Shown: one piece after another, positions 55,336 to 64,000 of the stretch | How the letters are laid out: each line of letters begins with the position of its first letter | Position numbering within the stretch: the first letter of the stretch is position 1 | Source: Sipunculus nudus | Taxonomy: Eukaryota; Annelida; Sipuncula; Golfingiida; Sipunculidae | Assembly (NCBI GenBank): GCA_026874595.1 | Contig: CM049307.1 | Coordinates: 55,139,870 to 55,203,869 of the forward strand | Direction: 5' to 3' | Length of the DNA: 64,000 nt | Notes under the pieces: model-generated | What the model saw: only the letters and a program-made list of their open reading frames with translations | Told to the model about the DNA's origin: nothing | Database searches by the model: none | Made by a program: the position numbers and the translations under genes

Positions 55336-56590
55336 TTAACACCCAATGGAAACAGTAATGACAATTAAGACAATGTGGCAATGTTTGGTTTAACACGGAA
55401 ATACACCAGCAATACCTATTCTGAGCAGTAATGACGAATAAGACATAGTGGCAATGCTGAATTCACACATAATTTGAACACCAGCTCCCATATTTAGCAT
55501 TAATGATACATCAGACATTGGGGCAATGTCAAATTATTACACAGCAACAGATCATCACATCCATTATGGACAATAATAAGAGCTAGACGTTGTAGCAATG
55601 TATAATTTTTCACAGCAACAGATCTTTACATCCATTCTGAAAAATGACAAATAAGACACTGTGGCAATGTCTAATATTACACAGCAACAGGTCAACATAT
55701 CCATTCTGAACAGTGATGGCAGCTAAACATTATATAAATGTCGGTTTTTAAAACACAATAGAACACCAACACCCATTCTTACTAGTAATGAGAAATCAGA
55801 CATTGAAGCAATTTCTAAAATTTCAAAACAACAAATCATCACATCCAATTTGAATAGAGACAGCAAGACATTGTGTCAATGCTTGGTTTAACACAGCAAC
55901 ATATCAACACATCCATGTGCAGTGTCTAATATTACACAGCAACAGATCAACACATCCTTCACATCCATTTTGCCCGGTTTTACACAGAAATAAACCAGCA
56001 ACTTTATTCTAAGCAGTAATGACAAATAAGACATAGTGGCAATGTCTGATGTTACACAGAAATAGAACACCAACACATAATTTTAGCAGTAATAGAGAAT
56101 CAGACACTGTGGTAATGCGAAACATATAACAGCAACAGATCATCACATCCATTCTGAACAATAATGAGAGCTAGACATTTTAGCAGTGCCTAATATTTCC
56201 CAGGAACAGATCATCACATCCATTCTGAACAGTAATGGCAGCTAGACATTGAAGCAATGTCCTGTTTTACACAGCAACAGATCATCACATCCATTCTGAA
56301 CAGTAATAACAGCTAGACATTATGTAAATGTCTGTTTTTACACAACAACAGATCATCACATCCATTATGAACAGTAATGACAGCTAGACATTGCGGCAGT
56401 ATTCGGTTTCACACAGCCAGAAATCATCACATCAATTCTGAACAGTGACAGCTAGACATTGTGGCAATGCTTGATTTTTCACAGCAACAGATAAACACAT
56501 CCATTCTGAACATTAATGATGGTTAGACGTTGTTGAAATATCTATTTTTGCACAAGAATATATCACCAGGTCCGTTCTGAACATAAAAAA
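55336..56590. repeat. Tandem array of about 76-bp units
   Basis: About 16 diverged copies of a unit with the parts ACAGCAACAGATCATCACAT, CCATTCTGAACAGTAATGAC and AGCTAGACATTGTGGCAATG. The array is within unit 1 of the tandem duplication; its second copy lies outside the window. No protein-coding sense. Confidence 0.88.
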
Positions 56591-57307
56591 ACATGCCTTA
56601 GAGAACAAGACTGTGGCCACATACATACCTTTATGTCTCCAAGAAAACTTCAATTTGAATCAATACAGCTGCTCACAACTGCAAGTAGAGACCTCATCTT
56701 GTTATCAGAACGTTTTGCAAAAGATATAGAATAATATTTTTTTCTGGAGACAATGATAAAATAAACTAAAAAATAAAAAGCAAAGAAGTAATATTAAATA
56801 ACAAGAAACAATGTATCATTACTGTTATTGGATTAATATTCATTCCACATCGAAAAATGTATTGCAACGGTGCAGAATCATACACAAAAATGATTGGCGC
56901 ACACTGGTCAATACCCTATCAAGACTTAATACAATATACCTCGTCATTATTTGGTAGCTAAACACTGTCCTTTAGTCCAGAGAAAGGGTATCTGGATTAT
57001 GTTACATAACAGAAGTATATGGATAATTAATCGGGGATTCAAATAAGATGGACGCCAGGGAGACAACATTATTAAATAATACATAAACAGAGAACATGAT
57101 AATACAAAGCAAATTTCCAAAGATAAAGAGAGACCATGTTATAGGAAGGCATAAATTGATAACAGAAAACACCATAATATAGCATGTCAAAAGTCAAAAA
57201 CATAAATGATATTAATGGGAAATTGTCACGTAAAAAGCAGTATCTCTGTGGACTCTGCAGATGGCAAAAACTTCCTAAGGAGAGCATTTAACGCATAAAC
57301 AGATTGC
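56591..57307. other. Non-coding stretch, nothing recognised
   Basis: Overlapping minus-strand frames at 57002-57287 are AT-driven and hydrophobic by composition, with no motif. Confidence 0.4.
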
Positions 57308-57681
57308 ATGAATGAATCCGTTCTCAGAATACGGACATCACGGGGAAACAATATGGACTTCTCGCCTACTCAGGTTAAGTTTGAAGTGTTGAAATATTTC
57401 CTTGTATCAAAATTTATCTCTGGTACAGAGACCACACAGCCAGGAAATGTTTATTTATGTCACTCAACGCAATTGTCCACATCTGAATCGTTTTATAACA
57501 TTAAAATGTACTAAATGTTTGCTACGGTCAATAGAAGGAAGAAATTAAGAAATAATGTTTCCTCCTACACCTTCAAACGAAATGCGTTCTTCCTAAGGTG
57601 GAAGCTGTCACTTTTAATCCAGCCTTCCTTGAAATATATACAATTTGTTAAACTTGACCGTTGATACTTTGATTATAAATC
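57308..57681. repeat. Paralogous block shared with 915-1280
   Basis: Partner of the block at the start of the window. Confidence 0.6.
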
Positions 57682-58059
57682 CTTCTTAACTTCCCAGGAC
57701 AGGAATCCTATTCCAAATCAGACTCTTTATTGGATATTGATAAGCTTCATTTCTATATTTTGATTTTCTAATGCCAAATCCATTGCAGGAAAAAAATACT
57801 AGTATTCGAACAACTCTGCCCATGAAGAACTAGTGGAAAACCAATAATTTCGACGTGCGACCTCCAATGCCGGTTGTTAGTGGGTAAAATGGCAGCTCAA
57901 ATGAGATCCCATTTTGTTATACCTTGATATATAAAGCTGTCAGGGGTTGATAAAGATGTGAGAATGAGACAGAAAAGTAATCAGAAGTCAGCTAGTAGTT
58001 TTCCCACGAGAATGTTTGAACACAACAGCGGACAATGTGATATACAATATACATTGTAT
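57682..58059. repeat. Remnant related to 4540-6050 and 13490-14700
   Basis: GAGACAGAAAAGTAATCAGAAGTCAGCTAGTAG near 57970 matches the block ends at 5660 and 14310. It stops abruptly at 58059, the tandem junction. Confidence 0.5.
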
Positions 58060-59302
58060 ATTGGTATGCTAACAGGACTGTGACATGACTGATATATGTT
58101 TGTCATTCTAATTATAACCAATAAAGAGCTTGAAAAAGAAAAGAATTTAGATGATACCACCGGTATCACACAATTGATAAAGTGATCTATGATCAACTCG
58201 CTTATCAATTTTCAAATCAGCTCATCCAGGAACCAGGAATCTGCATCAAAATGCATACATGCCTCCGCCATGGCAGCACAAGTTTCAAAACCTCTCTGCG
58301 AACACAGTGGACACCGCCTGTCCGAATTTTTTGGCGCTCAACCGTGAACTGAACAGGCGGTTAGGGACACTGATGAGGCTGGACTTTCTGTGCATTGACT
58401 TATTTTTTGGCCAATATTCCCTGGTTCATTCGTGCATAATTGTCCGTGCGTTTGTTAATATTCCTTGATGACGCTTCAGAATCCGAACCAGATGCTGGAT
58501 GATCTTTTCTTTCTTGGACCATTCCCGAAATGCCCTGAAAATTTCATGAGATTGCGTGAGTTTTGTTGTGAACAAACAAAAAGGCACACAAACACACACG
58601 CACACACGCACACACAAGCAGAACATACCTGCCGTGCGGGCGGGCCAATCTAGCCTGTGGTTTTGGTCCCTTGGGCGGCGGTGCGTTTTTCTTTTTACTT
58701 TTGGAGGTGCTGGCAAGAAGCCGGACTTGTGAACAGGTCCTGGAAGCGCGCGCTGTTGAGTTTCCAGGCCGAGCGGAGGCCGAAGTCTGGCGGAAATTCC
58801 GTTGACCGGCAGCTGGTGAGTTCTGCTAAGCGACAGTTGCAGAAGGAAAAATTTGACATGACATAAAACGAGTTGTATTTGAGAGATTTGCGTGGTTGCG
58901 GGCGTGGAGATGAGACGGATGAAGGAGGGAGGAACCCAATCCAGAGGGAAGAGGATTTTTTAAACAGAAATAAAGATATTTATTTGCCTAACATATTGTG
59001 TGTTGTTTTTAATTTTAAAAAATGCAGGCGTGAGGACAGGTGTGCGCGAGCGTAAAAAAAATGTTTGGTGGATTTTTGCGGCCATTATATATTGATGCGT
59101 ATTAAAATATATTGAAATATATAATATATATTTCTGTGTTTTCTTTAGTGGCGGTCGGGAATTTTTTTTATGGGGGGGGGGGGGGGTGATTAAATGTGAA
59201 AAAAATTGACATGTCAAAAAGCGCGCCATTTTCAGATATTTTATAAAAAGGCAGGGCCAAATTTTTTAGCACTGCCGGCCTGAAAAAAAGTTGATTTAAA
59301 TG

Positions 59303-59635
59303 ATGTCTGATTTCCGTTTAACCACCCCCGGGAGCCGGGTTGCCCGTGCAAAGCGTATTTTTAGCGGGATGAATTTAATGATATTATATAGTCTATGTGT
59401 CATGTCGGCAAATTGCCGAGCGTGTGTGAATATTGTCGGCATGTTTGAATGCTCCGGTATATGGCTTCAAGGCGAGATATGCTTAACACCGGCGTTGTTT
59501 AATAATTTAGCCCCAAAAGAAACCAATCCTGGCGGGTATAGGCGTAGGACGCGCTCTTTCGAAAACCTGAGAAAGATGACCTCGTTTGACCCAAGTAGTA
59601 AACCGGGCCATTGGTTTGGTTCGACTGACAGTTGA
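59303..59635 (+). other. Open frame of 110 codons, tandem copy 2
   Basis: Counterpart of 46394-46726 with five replacement and no silent changes. A second ATG lies immediately upstream at 59300. Probably non-coding. Confidence 0.3.
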
Positions 59636-60627
59636 CCATTTTCTGAAAAAAAAAATAATTGTGACGGACGATTTCAGACGGTCACAGCTTAAAAATCTTT
59701 ATTAAAAAACGTCTGGCGTCATTGTACCCTGCCCTGAGGCCGGGATACCAGTGGAAGCCTGAAAGTTAGGGCTAACGACACCCCCCCCCCCCCCTTTCTT
59801 TAAAATATATTCTTATTTGACATATTGACACATCTGGATACTACATAGGTTTTGATGGTATGGTTTATTAACCGAAAACACAACAAAATAACATAAAATT
59901 AATTGAAAATAAATGTTTAATTCAATGAACAGAGTCATGTCTTTATTATTATATATTCAACTAATATTCAGAATATTGCTTTTTCATGATAATTGACACA
60001 AATATCAACACACGGGTTGGGTTCATCCGCCATATTATTACAATCACAAGCAGCATGAACCGACACCAGCCTTTTCATCCTGCTCGGATACGCAAAGATT
60101 TTGGACCTGCAGAAGTTTTGTCGAAGGGTGGCATATTTAACGCATGGCAAATTGGTCTTTCTGGGCAGAACATTTCCACACTTTTCAACCCACACACCTG
60201 GTTTTTTTTGCACCATAGCAACCCTATGGCACCCACTACTTTGAAATTAAAAAATAGTGCTCTTACTGGAATCTGGTGATTTTCAGCCATCTGCTTTTCC
60301 AACTCACAGCTGCAATGATGCTCACACACCAATGGTTCTGCTGTCATCCAGTCAGGATTTACACCAATGTTCAGGAAAAACAAGCCATTTCACCCTGCTC
60401 CAAAAACACAGGATTTCAACCACCACAACATGCTCCAGCCGGCCAAAATGGCCTTCCTGGACACAGCTTTTCCACACTTTTCCACACACAATTGATTTAA
60501 TCCATAGCACTGTGCTCTGAACCACCTGTAACAGACGCTCTGCTACAGAGCATCTGTGACAGAGCACGAGGGTATGTTACACAGATGCTCTGTATCAGAG
60601 CAATCGGCTCTGTTATAGACCCTCTGA

Positions 60628-61572
60628 AACTCCCGGACAACAATTGCACAAAGACTACTGCCATTAGACAACAATTGCTCAAGGACAACTGCTCTTGGAC
60701 CACTTGTACACTTAGACAACTGCTCGTAGACACCTTGTGCACATAGACAACTCCTCTTAGACAACAACTGCACATAGACAACTCCTCTTAGACAACAACT
60801 GCACATAGACAACTGCTCTAAGACAACTTGTGCAAGTCGACAACTTAAATTGAACAACAACTTCACAAAGACAACTGCCATTAGACAACAAGTGCGCGTA
60901 GACAACAACTGCACATAGACAACTGCTCTTTGACAACTTAAATTGGACGACAATTGCACATATACAACCCCCATTACACAATTTGTGCACATAGACAACT
61001 GCTCGAGGACAACAATTGCGCATAGACAACTGCTCTTAGACAACAAGTGCACATAGACAACTTCCATTAGACAACTTGTTTACATAGACAAACGCTTTCA
61101 GTCAACTAGTGCACATGGACAACTTATAGGGACAACTGCTCTTTGGCAACTTAAATTGGACGACAATTGAAATAGACAACCGCCATTACACAATTTGTGC
61201 ACATAGACAACTGCTCGAAGACAACTTGTGCACATAGACAACTGCTCTTAGACAACAAGTGCACATAGACAACTTCCATTAGACAACTTGTTCACATGGA
61301 CAACTGCTCTTAGACGACTAGTGCACGTAGACAACTTCCAGGGACAACAAGTGCACACAACTTGTTGACATAGACAATGGCAATTAGACAACAACTGCAC
61401 ATAGACAACTGCTCTTAGATCATTTGTACACGTAGACAACTTAAAATGGACAACAACTGCACATAGACCACCGGCATTAGACAACAAGTGCACATAGACA
61501 GCTGCTCGTAGGCAACATTTGCGTATAGAAAACTTCTATTAGACAACATGTGCACATAGACAACTTGTGTCT
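60628..61572. repeat. Minisatellite with 31-bp unit, array 2
   Basis: Second copy of the array at 47715-48660, the same length within a few bases and with few substitutions. The repeat-unit order is preserved, so the array has not expanded or contracted since the duplication. Confidence 0.92.
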
Positions 61573-61966
61573 ATGCCCGTGTGTTTGACTTTGAATAATA
61601 ATAAAATCAATAAATCATTATTTCAGAACTTATTAACCAGCTCAGGAAACACGAAAAGTGCTTTGCATCTATGAGCAAACTACCATATGCTGATATCTAA
61701 GGGTCAGCGAAATTATCGATAAAGTGGCGTATCGCGATATCGTTTTCAAATATCTTTATTTTATCTAGCGTGATTGAAGCTAATTTATTATGTTACAAAT
61801 TTAGACATTTAAACATAGTAAGGATTCGCGAAATACTGAAAGGGAAAGCAACTAAAGTATCTATAAACACTTCTCAGATCGTTTAAATCAATATGCACAG
61901 TTAGACTTGACTGGCACTAATCATATCCTTTCATAGCGACGTTATATTCAACATAAAAAGGAATGA

Positions 61967-62004
<38 letters not shown>
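61967..62004. repeat. (TA)n microsatellite
   Basis: Counterpart of 49059-49094, with different interruptions. Confidence 0.9.
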
Positions 62005-62008
<4 letters not shown>

Positions 62009-62209
62009 AATGAAAAAAATCATATCCATTCATGGTGACGTTATATTCAACATAAAAAGGAATGACTTTATATATATATTTATAAATATAAAAAATTATT
62101 TACATTTATTTCCTGTAATTAGTATAATGAAATATTGCATTACGTATCTCAATACCTACGCTTCCACGTATGGCAGTATTTTAAGTAATACGAAAATTCA
62201 GGCGATACC

Positions 62210-62599
62210 TTGCCCTGTCCAGTCATTCGACATGGCGGAAAAAGAAAACCTTGTTCTTACCAAAATTTTAACTGGCAAACATCTGCCGGTTTATATACAA
62301 CAGTAGCAATTTTAATTCACGCTTCATTCACAGGATTATATAACGCACTCGGTGCACACTACCTAATGCGGCTCAAGCCCATTTCCTTCAATTACAGCTG
62401 CGGTTGGAACTTCCACTTTTTCGACGTGGAAGTCCTGGTGCCTCATTTTCGAAACTTATTGATTAAAAAGGGTTACTCAGATTCAGGTATTTACGTATTT
62501 GAACATTCCCATTTGAACATTGAACAGCCTAATTTGACACAAATGTCCTACAATAGACTTTTCCCGCATATTCTAACGACATCTGGCAGCGACGACTGA
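62210..62599 (+). other. Uncharacterised open frame, tandem copy 2
   Basis: Counterpart of 49300-49689; here the frame is open for 129 codons from a TTG. The first ATG in this frame is at the position equivalent to 49456. Family unknown. Confidence 0.3.
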
Positions 62600-62926
62600 C
62601 ACTATGTTCGGGACCGTTAAACCGACGAATAATACTACATTTGCTCTATCTTCAATGATAAAAATAAAAAAATCGTATCTACAAAGGTCAGGTTCCTATT
62701 CCCGAGGTCTCTCGTCCATGTATGTGGTTTCAAACCTGTATTTATTTGCTTGATAGACCAGATCATAGAAGACCACCGTTAAGTCCAGCCTTTATATGCA
62801 TTGAATAATCATTGGAAAACGGAATAATTGCATAACTAATACATTTATCGTGCAAAAAGACAATGTTATTGAATGAGAAACCCATATGTGTAAATACTAG
62901 TCTGATAAACTACTGTAATTGATATA

Positions 62927-63274
62927 TTACAAGTCTGTTTTGGGGCTGGTGACATCTATATCCAGCTTTGACCTCGCTGATCCATATAAGGCCAGATCAC
63001 ATGAAAGGCCAACGGAAAAATCTGATAATCTAATCTCACAGACATATTTCTCCTGGTCATTCCATATTATCACCTCCGAAGGAGTTGAATAAGAAAATAT
63101 ATACATTTCTACTTCTTTAGTTTTGCCTGAACATTCATGATACCCGTATCTGCAGCTAAACATTTTGAACCACGCCAAATTTTCATTTTTGTTATATTTC
63201 CGTAAAGAATCATTTTCCTTGACCGGATGATAATAATGTTCCCCTTTGTTTCGAATGAAGGAAAACAATTTCAT
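62927..63274 (-). pseudogene. Ig-like domain exon remnant, tandem copy 2
   Basis: Counterpart of 50017-50364, with IIWNDQEKYVCEI preserved and four replacement differences elsewhere. Confidence 0.45.
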
Positions 63275-63852
63275 GAGGAAGTTATTTTATATAAGTTCAG
63301 AAAGTGTAGGTCTTTGCCATCTGCAAACATCTCAAAAAACATTCCTTCCTCTCTACCCGCACATAACACCCTCCCACTATTTGCTGAAACACGGTTGATA
63401 GTGCGCTATGCTACATACATAGATAAAATCCATTTTCTTACAATCGCACAACACTAGTCCTTTTTCCTCCTCCAGACACTAAGACAGCAGTTCCATCTGG
63501 TAGAGCGCCTATGCAAAATCGAGCTACTATCCTGTCGCCATGGTTACTTTGATTATAGCAGGTTTTTCTTTCGAATTAACGTTTGGTCTTTTACATAATA
63601 TATTCTAGTTTTGTCTCATTTTCATCCTTCGACTCCGTGTCTGTTATCTTCCCGATGTCTGAAAATAATTGTGCAAAGGACAATTTTTTGTTGCTCTGTG
63701 ATTTTGATCCACATTTTGTTGGTTTATTCGTGCATTCCTCACTTTAATGGAATTTTTTTACCGAAAGAAATATTTAATCCTTTATGGAATTTAATATGAT
63801 CAGGTTCGTTAAAACATCAAAGGTCTTCCCCACTTTTTTTAGAAATTGCCCT

Positions 63853-64000
63853 TTCATCTCCAGTTCCCGGCAAGAGAGAACAAGTTCACAGTCACTCTTT
63901 TGCTAGCTCTTAATTGGTATGCTTTCCGTTGCACTTTCAGATATTTTTCTTGCACGATAATCCCTTGCTGTGAAACATTCAAGTACTTTTCGATTAGATC
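63853..64000 (-). pseudogene. TRIM-like coiled-coil exon, tandem copy 2 (cut by window end)
   Basis: Counterpart of 50945-51089. The coiled-coil end of the TRIM-like pseudogene is present; the RING and B-box parts should lie just outside the window. Confidence 0.6.

Larger units (their letters stand above)
45161..58059. repeat. 12.9-kb tandem duplication, unit 1 (complete)
   Basis: The sequence from ATTGGTATGC at 45161 recurs from 58060 at an offset of 12899 to about 12911, to the end of the window. There are only scattered single-base differences and small length changes in homopolymers, microsatellites and the minisatellite. Unit 2 begins exactly where unit 1 ends, so the arrangement is head-to-tail and abutting. 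The unit contains a conserved non-coding stretch, the 31-bp minisatellite, the Ig-like fragment, the TRIM pseudogene, the NAT16-like pseudogene and the 76-bp array. Confidence 0.9.
58060..64000. repeat. 12.9-kb tandem duplication, unit 2 (partial)
   Basis: Copy of 45161-51089, about 99% identical by eye, cut by the end of the window. Boundary: the sequence before 58060 (ATACAATATACATTGTAT) is unrelated to that before 45161 (GTTGCAAAAAAAAAAAG), while both continue as ATTGGTATGCTAACAGGACT. Confidence 0.9.

Noticed and set aside
55336-56590. 76-bp periodicity as a CRISPR-like or tRNA array
   Set aside because: Units are contiguous and diverged without spacers, and no cloverleaf or A/B boxes were found in the unit.

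Overview
The window is AT-rich eukaryotic DNA with split genes (GT-AG introns), dense microsatellites, retrotransposon and DNA-transposon remnants, and layered segmental duplications. A bivalve mollusc, or a closely related lophotrochozoan, is my best guess. That guess is inference: it rests on NAT16-like acetyltransferase paralogues in an array, TRIM-like and Ig-like fragments, a Gmr1-type Ty3/Gypsy element and short repeats with CTCCGCC / GGCGGAG ends. I saw no prokaryotic operons, rRNA, CRISPR array or recognisable tRNA gene.

The only two genes that look intact are three-exon paralogues on the + strand. Both encode a 316-aa GNAT-family protein resembling vertebrate NAT16 (histidine N-acetyltransferase). 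Copy 1 has exons at 7563-7736, 8295-8531 and 12407-12946. Copy 2 has exons at 28338-28511, 29759-29995 and 31410-31949. Exon lengths (174, 237, 540 nt) and intron phases (all 0) are identical. A third copy (about 51.9-53.2 kb) is a pseudogene that lacks exon 1 and most of exon 2 and has frameshifts in exon 3.

Layout. 0-7 kb: short repeats, a LINE reverse-transcriptase tail, and paralogous non-coding blocks including an Ig-like exon remnant on the minus strand. 7.3-13.3 kb: NAT16-like copy 1, whose intron 2 holds a 2.4-kb long-TIR transposon. 13.5-17 kb: more paralogous blocks and a probable LINE/SINE 3' end. 17.0-23.5 kb: a degenerate minus-strand Ty3/Gypsy element with two LTRs, ATAA target duplications and the unusual order gag-PR-IN-RT-RH. 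25.4-28.0 kb: a 2.6-kb block (A) repeated at 37.9-45.5 kb (B). 28.1-32.3 kb: NAT16-like copy 2, with a solo LTR of the same Gypsy family in a (TA)n tract in intron 1. 35.6-37.9 kb: a second, truncated Gypsy element (probable LTR plus frameshifted gag). 39.8-44.8 kb: a PIF/Harbinger-type transposon that interrupts block B and itself contains a foldback element built of about 160-bp units. 45.16-58.06 kb: one complete unit of a 12.9-kb tandem duplication, whose second unit starts at 58060 and runs off the window. The unit holds a 31-bp minisatellite, an Ig-like fragment, a TRIM pseudogene, the NAT16-like pseudogene and a 76-bp tandem array.

The NAT16-like genes probably act as cytosolic acetyl-CoA-dependent small-molecule acetyltransferases. 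Everything else appears to be mobile DNA, its remnants, or duplicated non-coding sequence. The features that most merit a second look are the Gmr1-type pol order, the nested Harbinger/foldback structure with an unfilled paralogous site in the same window, the decayed extra exon 2 shared by both intact genes, and the abutting 12.9-kb tandem duplication.
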